A stretch of DNA of 49,866 nucleotides from Paracoccaceae bacterium (GCA_947504705.1 CANNIA010000002.1:1-49866), one strand, 5' to 3'; counted from the first letter of the stretch, positions 1-8,376 are shown. Numbers and translations are program-made. The notes: generated by a model from the sequence alone, not told the origin.

Positions 1-148
1 CTTCAAGGCAAGCTCAGCTGCCGCATCCGCCGCAAAGAAAAAGAAGGAGACAACACACAGCTTGACCCCGGCATGAACCGAAATCCATAATCAGAGGTGG
101 CTCACTTCTCGGTGAAAAACCCGGCTCAGTTCTGGGTGAAAATCAACA
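1..148. mobile_element. Probable end of an IS21-family insertion sequence
   Basis: Two imperfect direct repeats, GGCTCACTTCTCGGTGAAAA at 99-118 and GGCTCAGTTCTGGGTGAAAA at 123-142, lie 24 bp apart. They are followed by AATCAACA, ending at 148 in CA. Multiple terminal repeats of this kind with TG...CA ends are typical of IS21-family (istA/istB) elements. A short open frame running in from the left edge to a TGA at 74-76, rich in Ala and Lys, could be the C-terminus of a transposition gene, but too little is visible to identify it. The family assignment rests on memory of IS21 ends and needs an ISfinder comparison. Confidence 0.5.
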
Positions 149-337
149 GGTGGCCCTCTGTTGCAGCATCGCGGCCAGTGTTTCTAGGCAGGCGGCCTCC
201 TCCTGATTGAAGTCACCCGTCAGGACAGTCCCTGGTCGGCTCCGAAGGTGCGGGATCGCGACCTGGCGAAGCCATTGAGCAGCCCTCTTCGCATGCTCTG
301 CGCTCAAGGGGACATTTCGGTGACCAGCCTTACCCAT
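143..337 (-). pseudogene. Truncated paralogue of the neighbouring 173-aa protein
   Basis: A 64-residue reading frame starts at an ATG (335-337) that overlaps the end of the upstream gene by 8 nt. It aligns with the N-terminal third of the 173-residue neighbour: LSAEHAKRAAQWLRQVAIP against LSAGDAAVTCVWLRYAAIP, then TVLTGD against TVLRGD, then QEEA against QEAR. Homology stops close to the inferred IS end at 148, and the stop codon (143-145) lies inside that end. The simplest reading is a second copy of the same small gene cut by the insertion. Function is unknown. Confidence 0.55.
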
Positions 338-851
338 CAGTTGCGCCCACCGCCTGCATCCAAGGGGACTGCACAGCTTCGGCCCGCTGCTGGTCCGACA
401 TCCGAGCCAACCGCCGTCGATCTGCCGCGATGTTCCCAACTGCTGCCTCTTCGATCTCGCACGGCACCCATCTGCCATGTCGCATCACCGGGCCGTCGTC
501 GGCCACGGCTGCAGCAACCCGCAGCGCCTCGGCAGGCACCGGGAACGTGAACCAGAACCACGGACCTCTTTCACGCCGCAGCCACACGGGCCTGCAGCGG
601 TCGACCAGCCGCATGAGGGCATCGACCTCCGTGTCCGACAGGTGCGCTTTGCACTGCCCGCCTTCCCGGATGTCAACGACAGCCATCGCGAGCGCAGAGG
701 CCATCCCTCGCAGAGAGCGGGCCTCTTGGTCGTCATGGTCGCCCCTCAGGACGGTATGTGGCAACTTATCGGTCGCGGGGATTGCGGCGTACCGAAGCCA
801 GACGCACGTCACGGCGGCATCGCCTGCCGATAAGGTCACGGTCTTTTCCAT
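330..851 (-). CDS. Hypothetical protein of the integrative element (173 aa)
   Basis: I do not recognise this protein. It has 173 residues, no signal peptide and no membrane segment. An N-terminal block (LSAG..., WLRYAAIP, TVLRGD) recurs in the truncated ORF downstream, so it defines a small family. The C-terminal half has an aromatic stretch (GPWFWFTFPVP) and a basic helix (AADRRRLARM). Its ATG overlaps the integrase stop by one base (TGATG), so it is probably translated with the integrase and belongs to the same mobile element. An accessory role, such as an excisionase-like or regulatory protein, is possible, but nothing in the sequence shows it. Confidence 0.6.
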   Translation of the reverse strand: MEKTVTLSAGDAAVTCVWLRYAAIPATDKLPHTVLRGDHDDQEARSLRGMASALAMAVVDIREGGQCKAHLSDTEVDALMRLVDRCRPVWLRRERGPWFWFTFPVPAEALRVAAAVADDGPVMRHGRWVPCEIEEAAVGNIAADRRRLARMSDQQRAEAVQSPWMQAVGATDG

Positions 852-2095
852 CAGCGAGCCAAGCTAAGGCTGACGACGTTCTCCTGCCGGTCCTCGGGCA
901 TCGCGGAAACCTGCCGAGCCCAGCTTTCCAGGGCTTGGCGCTTATCCTCGGCATAGTCGAACCGGTTATAGACGCCCGCCACCCCGCGACGTGACCCGCT
1001 CCGGTGGTTCAGCACAGCCTCGACCACATGCGGTGGGAACCGAAGCCCTGCCATGCCTGTCGCTGCTGTGCGCCTAAGGTCGTGGATAGTGAAGGGTGAG
1101 ATTTCGACAGGATCGGAACCGGCTGGCTGATCATGGTTTGCTGCCTCGGCCATCAGACGGTCAAGCCTCGCCTTGGCGCGCGTAAAGCCGCTGATCGGGC
1201 TGATCCCGGTGGTCGAGAACACGAACCGTCCGACGTGGCCTATATCGTTAAGGATCGCAACCACCTCTGGCGAGAGCGGCACGGTATGCTCATCCCCATT
1301 CTTTGAACGGGCTGCGGGCAGGAACCACTTGTCGCCTTGGACCTCCTGCCAGGTCATCTCAGCCACTTCCCGAAGTCTCTGCCCGGTGAGCAGCAGGAGG
1401 CGGTAGAGCGGCCCGAACGGGTATTCCATGGTCGCGCTTGCTTGCCAGAACAGCCGGACTTCGTCAGGCGTAAGGACGCGATCCCTGGCCTTCTCTGGCG
1501 CGGGAGGCCTGATGCCGTCGAGGGGATTGACCTGGATGATGTCCCGGCCCTTCGCCCAGTTGAACAGTGTGTTGAGGTGCGCTCGCAGTCGGTTCGCGGT
1601 CACCGGGCTGCCGCGATCCACGATGGCATCCAGCACCTCGATCACGTCGCGCTTCACGATGGTCTGGATGTCGCGCTCGCCCCACTTCCCGATGACCTCG
1701 CGACGGAACATCGCCGCGACATCGTCTCCGCGCCGGTTGTGGCTGGCATGGCGCTTCAGGAAAAGGTCGACCACCGCCACTACCTTGTCGCGATCCGACT
1801 GCGCCGCCGCATCCGCCTTCGCCTTTCTCTCGCCTGCCGGGTCGCGCCCGTGATCCAGGACGTCCAGAGAGGCCGTTGCTTTCGCGCGGGCCTCTGCAAC
1901 ACCCATCACAGGCCAACGCCCGAGGGTCATCTTCGCTGGCTTGCCGCCGAACCGGTATCGCAGTGCCCACGACTTTGCTCCGCTCGGCTGGATGATCAGG
2001 TAGAGCCCGGCAAGGGCTGGATCGGGCTTCTCGATGCGCTTCTCCGGGTCAGCCTTCATCGCCTCGATGCTGACGGGGGTGAGTGCCTTCGCCAT
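851..2095 (-). CDS. Tyrosine recombinase, P4-type prophage/ICE integrase
   Basis: Site-specific recombinase that would insert and excise the element at the tRNA-Ala site about 170 bp from its start. The protein has 414 residues. The N-terminus carries the DUF4102 arm-binding domain (LYLIIQPSGAKSWALRYRF, MTLGRWP), followed by a core-binding domain. The C-terminal catalytic domain shows the first Arg in TGQRLREV, the H-x-x-R box in HDLRRTAATG and a candidate nucleophilic Tyr in GVAGVYNRFDY. The ATG at 2095 begins MAKALTPVSIE, the usual start of this family. A frame open to 2182 exists, but its extra codons run through tandem DNA repeats and look non-coding. The gene is transcribed away from the attachment site into the element. 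Confidence 0.93.
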   Translation of the reverse strand: MAKALTPVSIEAMKADPEKRIEKPDPALAGLYLIIQPSGAKSWALRYRFGGKPAKMTLGRWPVMGVAEARAKATASLDVLDHGRDPAGERKAKADAAAQSDRDKVVAVVDLFLKRHASHNRRGDDVAAMFRREVIGKWGERDIQTIVKRDVIEVLDAIVDRGSPVTANRLRAHLNTLFNWAKGRDIIQVNPLDGIRPPAPEKARDRVLTPDEVRLFWQASATMEYPFGPLYRLLLLTGQRLREVAEMTWQEVQGDKWFLPAARSKNGDEHTVPLSPEVVAILNDIGHVGRFVFSTTGISPISGFTRAKARLDRLMAEAANHDQPAGSDPVEISPFTIHDLRRTAATGMAGLRFPPHVVEAVLNHRSGSRRGVAGVYNRFDYAEDKRQALESWARQVSAMPEDRQENVVSLSLAR

Positions 2096-2108
2096 GGTGG
2101 ATGCCTCC

Positions 2109-2165
2109 GGGGTAACACAGGGGTAACACAGGGGTAACAAATCAGAGTGTTTGGCGCTGTTACCC
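2109..2165. repeat. Three tandem 11-bp repeats plus an inverted copy, possible integrase arm sites
   Basis: GGGGTAACACA occurs at 2109-2119 and 2120-2130 and as GGGGTAACAAA at 2131-2141. An inverted core TGTTACCC is at 2158-2165. They sit between the integrase start and the tRNA-derived attachment site, where arm-type integrase or excisionase binding sites are expected. Binding is inferred. Confidence 0.6.
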
Positions 2166-2267
2166 GCATTGCCAAACATCACCTAACATACAGACAAAAA
2201 TCCTTTTAAACAAGGTATTTAGAGCGGCCCGGTGTTTTGACTTGTGGGGAGATGATAGGGGGCGTTT

Positions 2268-2317
2268 CTTGAATGGCATTCAAGAGGTCGGGAGTTCGAT
2301 CCTCCCTGGCTCCACCA
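2268..2317 (+). other. Attachment site: 3' part of tRNA-Ala(GGC)
   Basis: This is 50 nt of tRNA, not a full gene. It contains an anticodon arm CTTGA-ATGGCAT-TCAAG (anticodon GGC), variable loop AGGTC, T arm GGGAG-TTCGATC-CTCCC, acceptor strand TGGCTCC, discriminator A and CCA. The D arm and 5' acceptor strand are missing: the bases before 2268 do not fit them. Integrases of this type use tRNA 3' ends and leave such a copy at the far boundary, so this marks the right end of the element. The intact tRNA gene should lie beyond the left edge of the window. Confidence 0.85.
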
Positions 2318-2342
2318 ACTAGAACCTTAGGGTTCGAAACCG

Positions 2343-2380
2343 AAAACGGCCCGCCCTTAACAGGCGGGCCGTTTCGTTTT
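2343..2380. terminator. Bidirectional hairpin terminator
   Basis: A GC-rich inverted repeat (AAACGGCCCGCC / GGCGGGCCGTTT, loop CTTAACA) is flanked by short A and T runs. It lies between the tRNA remnant and the convergent RND pump gene. It can stop transcription from both sides, and was probably the original tRNA terminator. Confidence 0.8.
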
Positions 2381-2400
2381 CCGGGTCTTATTACACGGTC

Positions 2401-5400
2401 TTATTCGGCGGGCTTGAGCGTCCCAGACAGCTTTGCAGCCCGCTTGCCATAAAGGGCATACCACTCCCGCCGCTTCTGCCGCTGCCAGAACCAGGGCTTG
2501 GGGTTGTCGTCCCGCGTGACCAGCATCAGAAGCGACGGGATAACTACCAGCGTCAGGCCGGTGGCGAAGGCAAGGCCAAAGACGATTGCTGACGACAGCG
2601 CGATCCACCATTGGGTCGAGGGCGCGCCGATGGTCACCTCGTGCTGCAGCATCTCGACGTTCAGGCCAAAGGCGATGGGCAGCACGCCCAGAATTGCGGT
2701 CAGCGCGGTCAGCACGACGGGGCGGGCCCGTTCGCGGCAGGTTTCCAGAATCGCCTCGATCTTCTTCATCCCCTCTCGTCGCAGGGTCATGAAGGTGTCG
2801 ATCAGGACGATGTTGTTGTTCACCACCACACCGGCCAGCGCGATGACCCCAATGCCGGTCATCACGACGCTGAAGGGCTGGCCCATGATCATCAGACCCA
2901 GGAAGACCCCGATCGTCGACATCAGGATGGCCGACAGCACCAGACCCACGGCGCGGAAGCTGTTGAACTGGGCCAGCAGCACGGCAAAGATCAGGAACAC
3001 TGCTGCCGCCCCGGCCTTCATCAGAAAGGCCCCAGCCTCGGCCTGTTCCTCATCCTCGCCCGCCAGTTTCCAGCGGATGCCGTATTGGTCCAGCTTGGCC
3101 GCCGTCATCGCCGTGGTGATCTGCTCAAAGATCTTGTCGGAGGGCAAACCCTCGACAATGCTGCCGCTGACGGTGATGGTCCGCGCGCCATCCAGCCGGG
3201 TCAGCGTGCCGGTTGTCGGGACGGCGACCCGGGTCACGAAATTCGAGATCGGGACCGAGCCGCTGACCGTCTGGATGCGCAACTGGTCAAGCGCCGCGAT
3301 GGTGCGGAGTTCGACCGGCAAGCGCAGGACGATATCGACCGGATCATCTGCCCCGGCAGGGCGATAGTCTGACAGTTTCAGACCACTGGTCACCAGTTGC
3401 ACCATCCCGCCCACAGTCGAGGGTGCGACGCCAAAGCGGGCGGCAGCGGCGCGGTCGACCTTCAACTCCCAGTCGATGCCGGGGGGTGGCAGGCCGTTTG
3501 ACACGTCGATCACGCCCGGCACCTTGGCAAGCTGGTCAGCGACCTTGACGGCGACGTCGTTCAGATAGGTCGGATCGTCTGCGGAAAGCTGGATCTGGAT
3601 CGCCTTGCCCGACGAAGGGCCTGCCTGCGGCACGGACACTTCAATATCGACGCCGGGGATGCCCACCATGGCCGCGCGCAGATCGGCAAGGATCGCATTG
3701 GCGGGTTTCCGGTCCCGCCAATCGATGAATTCGTACTGGATCGTCCCGATCACATCGGCGCCGACATCATTCCCCTTGCCCCCGCCCGAGCCGGTGCGGG
3801 CATAGACCGTGGCAATGCCGGGCCAGCCAAGGATGCGCTTTTCAGCCTCGGCCACCATGGCATCCATTTCGGTGATCGACAGGTTACCGCGCGCCTTGAC
3901 GTAAAGCAGGCCATAGTCGGGTTCGACATCCGGGAAGAATTCCGTCCCCTTGCCGAAGGAGCCATAGGCGAAGGGCACTGCGGCAAGGATCGCGATGGTC
4001 AGGGCCAGCGATTTCCACGGATGGCGAACCGCGCGGCCCACGATCCACATGTAAGCCCCGTCCTTTTTCTGCGGCGGGTGCTTGAAGGGGCGCGCGATGA
4101 CGGCCCCCAGCGTGGGCACGAAGATCAGCGCATAAAGCATCGAGGCGGAGAGCGTGACGATCAGGGTGATCGGCAGGTATTTCATGAACTCGCCCATGAT
4201 CCCCGGCCAGAACAGCAAGGGCGAGAAGGCGGCGACGCGCGTCATGGTGGCGGCGATCACCGGCCCTGCCATCCGGTGCGAGGCCATGGCGAAGGCCTCA
4301 CGCCGGGGCATGCCCTCATTCATCCGGCGCTCGGCGAATTCCGTCACGATGATCGCGTCATCGACCAGCATCCCGACCGCAAGGATCAGCGAGAAGAGGA
4401 CCACGATGTTGACGGTAAAGCCCCAAAGCGACAGCAAGAGCATCCCCATCAGGAACGAAGCCGGGATCGCCAGCCCGATCAAAAGCGAGGCGCGGACGGA
4501 AAGGGCATAAAGGATGACGATGAAGACCAGAATGACCGCCGTCAGCACCGAATTCTGCAGGTCCGACAGCATCTGCCGGATGTCCTTGGACTTGTCCTGA
4601 CTGAAGCTGATGACCGTGCCTTCGGGCAGAAGCTTCCTGAATTCCTCGGTGACGGCCTTCGCCTGATCCACCGTTTCAATCAGGTTGGCACCGGTGCGTT
4701 TGGAAACCTCGATGGCCACAGCAGGCGCGCCGTCCAGCCGGGTAATGGTCTGCGGTTCCTTGAAGGTCGGACGGATATCGGCGATGTCGCGGACCCGCAC
4801 GGTGGCGGTATCGGTGGTGACGACGGGCAGGTTCGCCACATCCTCTGCCGTTTCCAACAGTGACGGCACCTTGATGGCATAACGCCCCTCTTCGCCCTCG
4901 ATCGAGCCTGCGGCGACCAGCTGGTTTCCGGCGGCAAAGCCCGCGATCAGGATGTCGGGGCGCAGGCCGTAGGTCGCAAGCTTGCCGGGGTCGATGACCA
5001 CCTCAACCAGATCGTCGCGCACGCCCTGCAGATCGGCTTCCAGCACGGTGGGAAGCTCTTCGATCCGATCCTGCAACTCGCGCCCGGCGCGGGCCAGCGC
5101 CCGTTCGGGAACATCGCCCGAAAGCGTGATCACAAGGATGGGAAACTCGGAAATGTTGATTTCATGGACGGAAGGCTCGTCCGCCCCATCCGGCAATTCC
5201 GGCCGGGCGGCGTCGACTTTGTTGCGCACATCATCCAGCGCCTTTTTCAGATCGGCCCCAGCCTGAAACTCGATCAAGACGTTGCCACCGCCCTGATAGG
5301 CGTCCGAGGTCATCTTCTTAATGCCAGAGATCGACTTCAGCGCCGTTTCCATCGGGCGCAGGAGCAGCCGTTCGCTGTCTTCCGGCGAAATGCCACGATA

Positions 5401-5550
5401 GCCCATGCTGACATACATGACCGGGATCTGGATATCCGGCTCGGCCTCTTTCGGGATCGAGATATAGGCCATCGTCCCGGCCAGCATCAGAAACAGCAGG
5501 ACCGACAGCGTCAGCCGCGCATTGGCGATGGCGGTTTCGACAATCCTCAT
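2401..5550 (-). CDS. RND-family efflux transporter, inner-membrane pump
   Basis: A 1049-residue proton-driven RND pump, the usual size for the HAE/MexF-type permeases that export hydrophobic compounds or drugs. TM1 is at residues 13-31. A large periplasmic loop follows with GYRGISPEDSERLLLRPME. The TM4 region contains the paired acidic residues of the proton relay (LAVGMLVDDAIIVTE), and a second half repeats the architecture, including GVVVNNNIVLIDTF. The start codon overlaps the adaptor gene's stop as ATGA, so the two are translated together. No outer-membrane TolC-like gene is nearby, so the complex must borrow one from elsewhere. Substrate cannot be told from sequence. Confidence 0.93.
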   Translation of the reverse strand: MRIVETAIANARLTLSVLLFLMLAGTMAYISIPKEAEPDIQIPVMYVSMGYRGISPEDSERLLLRPMETALKSISGIKKMTSDAYQGGGNVLIEFQAGADLKKALDDVRNKVDAARPELPDGADEPSVHEINISEFPILVITLSGDVPERALARAGRELQDRIEELPTVLEADLQGVRDDLVEVVIDPGKLATYGLRPDILIAGFAAGNQLVAAGSIEGEEGRYAIKVPSLLETAEDVANLPVVTTDTATVRVRDIADIRPTFKEPQTITRLDGAPAVAIEVSKRTGANLIETVDQAKAVTEEFRKLLPEGTVISFSQDKSKDIRQMLSDLQNSVLTAVILVFIVILYALSVRASLLIGLAIPASFLMGMLLLSLWGFTVNIVVLFSLILAVGMLVDDAIIVTEFAERRMNEGMPRREAFAMASHRMAGPVIAATMTRVAAFSPLLFWPGIMGEFMKYLPITLIVTLSASMLYALIFVPTLGAVIARPFKHPPQKKDGAYMWIVGRAVRHPWKSLALTIAILAAVPFAYGSFGKGTEFFPDVEPDYGLLYVKARGNLSITEMDAMVAEAEKRILGWPGIATVYARTGSGGGKGNDVGADVIGTIQYEFIDWRDRKPANAILADLRAAMVGIPGVDIEVSVPQAGPSSGKAIQIQLSADDPTYLNDVAVKVADQLAKVPGVIDVSNGLPPPGIDWELKVDRAAAARFGVAPSTVGGMVQLVTSGLKLSDYRPAGADDPVDIVLRLPVELRTIAALDQLRIQTVSGSVPISNFVTRVAVPTTGTLTRLDGARTITVSGSIVEGLPSDKIFEQITTAMTAAKLDQYGIRWKLAGEDEEQAEAGAFLMKAGAAAVFLIFAVLLAQFNSFRAVGLVLSAILMSTIGVFLGLMIMGQPFSVVMTGIGVIALAGVVVNNNIVLIDTFMTLRREGMKKIEAILETCRERARPVVLTALTAILGVLPIAFGLNVEMLQHEVTIGAPSTQWWIALSSAIVFGLAFATGLTLVVIPSLLMLVTRDDNPKPWFWQRQKRREWYALYGKRAAKLSGTLKPAE

Positions 5551-6647
5551 TGGTCGGCACCCGCTTCGGCCACCACGACCGGGTCGCCATTGCGCACCAG
5601 GTCCTGACCGGCAGTGATGATGCGCACGCCGTCCGGCACGGCCACCACGACCAGCCCGTCCGGCGTATCGTCAATGACCTTGATCGCCGCGAATTGCGCC
5701 AGATTGTCGGCCCCGACCACGCGCACACCCAATTCTCCGGCTTCCGACAGCGTGATGATCGAGCGCGGCACGACCACGGCACGGACCGGATCGGCAAAAA
5801 GGGTAACCTCGGCCGTCATCCCGCCGGGAATGGCGAAGTCCGGGTTCGGCAGGGCGATTTCCACCGGATAGGTCCGGGTCGCAGCCGAGGCATCGCGGGC
5901 CACCAGCCGGACGGTGCCTTCCACCTCAAGCCCGGTCACCAGCCGCACCTTGGCGACCGAGCCGACGGCGACGCTGGCAAGGTCAACTTCGCTGACTTCG
6001 GCCTTCACCAGGATCGGGTCCAGCGACAGGATCGTCGCCACCGGGGTGCCGGTCTGGATCCACTCGCCAAGCTCGACATCCAACGTGTTGACCAGCCCCG
6101 CGAACGGCGCTTTCAGCACCAGCTTGTCAGCGGCGGCCTTGGCGCGGGCCAGTTCCGCCGCAGCCGCATCACGGGCCGAGCGGGCGTTATCCAGCGCGGT
6201 TTCAGAACTGCTTCCGCCTTCGAACAGCTTTTGCGCCACGTCCAGCTCACGCTCCCGCTGGGCAAGATTGATCGCGGCGATTTCGGCCTGGGCCTGCGTT
6301 TCAGGCCCTTCAAGCGTCAGGACCGTCTGATCAACTGCGACAAGCGCGCCCTTGGTCAGGGTCAACGAGGCAATCACCCCGTCGGCCCGGGCGGCCAGCA
6401 CGACATGCTTGTCAGCCTCGGTAATCCCGGCAAGTCGGATGGCGCGGGCGTGGTCAATGAACGCAGGCTCAACCGCAGCAACGGTGCGGACCAGCGCAGC
6501 AGGGGCCACAGGATCGGCCATGGGGGCCTCATCCGTCGCAGCGTTTGCCTCTTCGGCACTGCCGATGGCGGCAAATTCTCCGGTGACGATCCATGCTCCT
6601 GCAGCGACCATCACACAATAGGCGGTAATCCTGTGCAGCTTCGGCAT
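5547..6647 (-). CDS. RND efflux periplasmic adaptor (membrane fusion protein)
   Basis: A 366-residue HlyD/MFP adaptor linking the RND pump encoded next to an outer-membrane channel. An N-terminal hydrophobic segment (about residues 8-28) serves as signal or anchor. The split biotinyl-lipoyl domain is visible as ADGVIASLTLTKGALVAVDQ and, after a helical hairpin rich in Ala, Arg and Glu, as APFAGLVNTLDVELGEWI. The beta-barrel region follows (ILVKAEVSEVDLASV). It is the first gene of the pair and has a TATAAT-like box upstream. There is no lipobox cysteine, so it is probably an inner-membrane-anchored rather than lipidated adaptor. Confidence 0.9.
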   Translation of the reverse strand: MPKLHRITAYCVMVAAGAWIVTGEFAAIGSAEEANAATDEAPMADPVAPAALVRTVAAVEPAFIDHARAIRLAGITEADKHVVLAARADGVIASLTLTKGALVAVDQTVLTLEGPETQAQAEIAAINLAQRERELDVAQKLFEGGSSSETALDNARSARDAAAAELARAKAAADKLVLKAPFAGLVNTLDVELGEWIQTGTPVATILSLDPILVKAEVSEVDLASVAVGSVAKVRLVTGLEVEGTVRLVARDASAATRTYPVEIALPNPDFAIPGGMTAEVTLFADPVRAVVVPRSIITLSEAGELGVRVVGADNLAQFAAIKVIDDTPDGLVVVAVPDGVRIITAGQDLVRNGDPVVVAEAGADQ

Positions 6648-6677
6648 GACGTGGTAACCTCAGGTAAGCTATTGAAA

Positions 6678-6683
6678 ATTATA
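6678..6683 (-). promoter_or_regulatory. Possible -10 box for the RND efflux operon
   Basis: On the minus strand TATAAT occurs 30 bp upstream of the adaptor start, in an AT-rich patch. No good -35 is found at 16-18 bp (the best is CGCTTG), so support is partial. Between it and the start lie short GGTAA repeats (6654-6667) of unknown meaning. Confidence 0.35.
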
Positions 6684-6801
6684 TCGCCCTACCGCGCACC
6701 CCAAGCGATCCATGCCCAATGGGTGGCTAGTTGACGCAGATCGGCGAAGTGATACGCCGGGCCAAGGCCAAGGTCCAGCCCTGCAGAAGATGTGTCACAT
6801 G

Positions 6802-6830
6802 CTTGACATTGCAAGCCCAAGGCCCCATGT
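6802..6830 (+). promoter_or_regulatory. Sigma-32 (RpoH) type heat-shock promoter
   Basis: CTTGACA (6802-6808), a 14-bp spacer and CCCCATGT (6823-6830) match the enterobacterial RpoH consensus CTTGAAA-N13-15-CCCCATNT at nearly every position, in the orientation of the helicase gene. A transcript would begin near 6838 and carry a leader of about 140 nt. Just upstream is a short palindrome, ATGTG-T-CACAT (6790-6800). The match is seen; use by RpoH is inferred. Confidence 0.55.
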
Positions 6831-6932
6831 GCCCCCTGTCCGAAGCCCGTGCCGCGTGAGCACCGAAAGGCCCGGACATCTGGTTCCCACATTCACGCAG
6901 GGGCGCCGCTTGCGGCACGGTCACGGGGCACA
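6828..6932 (+). promoter_or_regulatory. Nested inverted repeats in the helicase leader region
   Basis: The 332 bases between the adaptor and the helicase hold no gene. CCGTGCCGC (6847-6855) pairs with GCGGCACGG (6912-6920). Inside it, GCGTGA (854-859 of this kilobase) can pair with TCACGC (893-898). Outside it, TGTGCCCC (6828-6835) matches GGGGCACA (6925-6932). If transcription starts near 6838 only the inner stems are in the RNA. They could form a regulatory 5' UTR. No known riboswitch is recognised. Confidence 0.4.
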
Positions 6933-6979
6933 GGTCCCGGGGCGAGGGTCGTAGGCCCTTTGTTCGTTGGATGCTAACC

Positions 6980-8338
6980 ATGACCACTTTTGCCGACCTT
7001 GGCCTTTCACCGCAAATTCTGAAGGCGCTGGAAAAGACCACTATGAAGACGCCCACGCCGATCCAGGCGCAGGCCATTCCCCATATCATGCAAGGTAGGG
7101 ACCTGATGGGTCTGGCCCAGACCGGCACTGGCAAGACGGCGGCCTTTGGCCTGCCGCTGCTGCACCGCCTGCTGGAGCTTGGCCACCCGCCGGGGCCAAA
7201 GAACGTGCGCGCCCTAATCCTTGCCCCGACGCGTGAGCTGATCGGCCAGATCAAGGACAACTTCGAGGTGTTCACCAAGGGCACCGCCGTCAAGGTGACG
7301 ATGGTCGTTGGAGGCGCGTCCCTGTTCAAGCAGGCACAGGCCCTATCCAAGGGTACCGACATTCTGGTCGCTACCCCCGGCCGTCTTATCGACCTTCTGG
7401 AACGCGGTGACGTCAGCCTTGAGAAGTGCGCCTATCTGGTCTTGGACGAAGCCGACCACATGCTGGACATGGGTTTCATCCATTCTCTGCGGAAGATCGC
7501 CAAACATATCCCGCTGAAACGCCAGACGCTTCTGTTCAGCGCGACCATGCCCAAGGACATCTCGGAGATCGCCGACACCTATCTGCGTGACCCGATCAAG
7601 GTGCAGGTCGCCCCGCCCGGCAAGCCGGTTGAACGCGTTTCACAGGGCGTCCACTTCATCCCGAACGGTGACAAGGCCCGCGTTTTGGAAGACTATCTGA
7701 AAAAGCACCCGGGCGAGCAGGCGCTGGTCTTTGGCCGCACCAAGCATGGCTCGGAAAAGCTGATGAAGTTGTTGGCGGTCTGGGGCTTCAAGGTCGGCTC
7801 GATCCACGGCAACAAAAGCCAAAGCCAGCGCGACCGCACCCTGGGTGAATTCCGCGCCGGTGCGCTTGATGTGCTGGTCGCGACCGACGTGGCCGCACGC
7901 GGGATCGACATTCCGACGGTGCGCCATGTCTACAACTTCGACATGCCGAACGTGCCGGAAAACTATGTCCACCGCATCGGCCGGACCGCGCGGGCTGGGG
8001 CGGATGGTTCGTCGATCAGCTTCTGCGCCCCCGCCGAAATGGGCGAGTTGCAGGCAATCGAGAAGATGCTGAAAGTCCCGCTGCCGGTCGTGGGGGGTGC
8101 GCCTTGGGCCGCCGATGTCATCGCCGCAGCACCAAAGCCCGGCCAGAACCGGGGCCAGCGTCCGGGTGGTGGCGGTGGCCGTCAGGGCCAGAAGCTGACC
8201 GCCAAGCCGCAAGGCGTGCGCTCGGCCAAGCCCGCCGGTCAGGGTCGCCCCGCCGGTCAGGGCAAACCCGCAGGCCAGCGCCCGGCCTCGGCCAAGCCGC
8301 AGGGTGGCGTTTTTGCCCCGCGTCGCGACAGCCGCTAG
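6980..8338 (+). CDS. DEAD-box ATP-dependent RNA helicase, RhlE-like
   Basis: RNA helicase that unwinds short RNA duplexes in ribosome assembly or RNA decay. Motifs in order: Q motif (FADLGLSPQILKAL, TPIQAQAIP), motif I AQTGTGKT, Ia PTRELIGQI, II VLDEADHMLDMGF, III SAT, IV to VI in LVFGRTKHG, ATDVAARGIDIP and HRIGRTARAG. The last 65 residues are a basic Gly/Lys/Gln/Pro tail with repeats of PAGQG, typical of RhlE and probably RNA-binding. MTTFADLGLS at 6980 is preferred over an ATG nine bases earlier because GGA then lies eight bases upstream. A heat-shock-like promoter and a possibly folded leader precede it. Confidence 0.95.
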   Translation: MTTFADLGLSPQILKALEKTTMKTPTPIQAQAIPHIMQGRDLMGLAQTGTGKTAAFGLPLLHRLLELGHPPGPKNVRALILAPTRELIGQIKDNFEVFTKGTAVKVTMVVGGASLFKQAQALSKGTDILVATPGRLIDLLERGDVSLEKCAYLVLDEADHMLDMGFIHSLRKIAKHIPLKRQTLLFSATMPKDISEIADTYLRDPIKVQVAPPGKPVERVSQGVHFIPNGDKARVLEDYLKKHPGEQALVFGRTKHGSEKLMKLLAVWGFKVGSIHGNKSQSQRDRTLGEFRAGALDVLVATDVAARGIDIPTVRHVYNFDMPNVPENYVHRIGRTARAGADGSSISFCAPAEMGELQAIEKMLKVPLPVVGGAPWAADVIAAAPKPGQNRGQRPGGGGGRQGQKLTAKPQGVRSAKPAGQGRPAGQGKPAGQRPASAKPQGGVFAPRRDSR

Positions 8339-8376
8339 GGATTCATGAACGGGCTGATGGGGGCTTCGCGTCCCCG

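Noticed and set aside
2096-2182. Longer integrase N-terminus starting at 2182
   Set aside because: The extra 29 codons run through tandem DNA repeats and lack similarity to the family, which begins with MAKALTPVSIE-like sequence.
2221-2317. Complete tRNA gene
   Set aside because: The D arm and the 5' acceptor strand are absent; only the 3' part from the anticodon arm is present, which fits an attachment site.
4021-4863. 280-residue frame on the plus strand inside the RND gene
   Set aside because: It is the antisense shadow of a strongly recognisable RND pump and has a low-complexity His/Arg/Asp composition.
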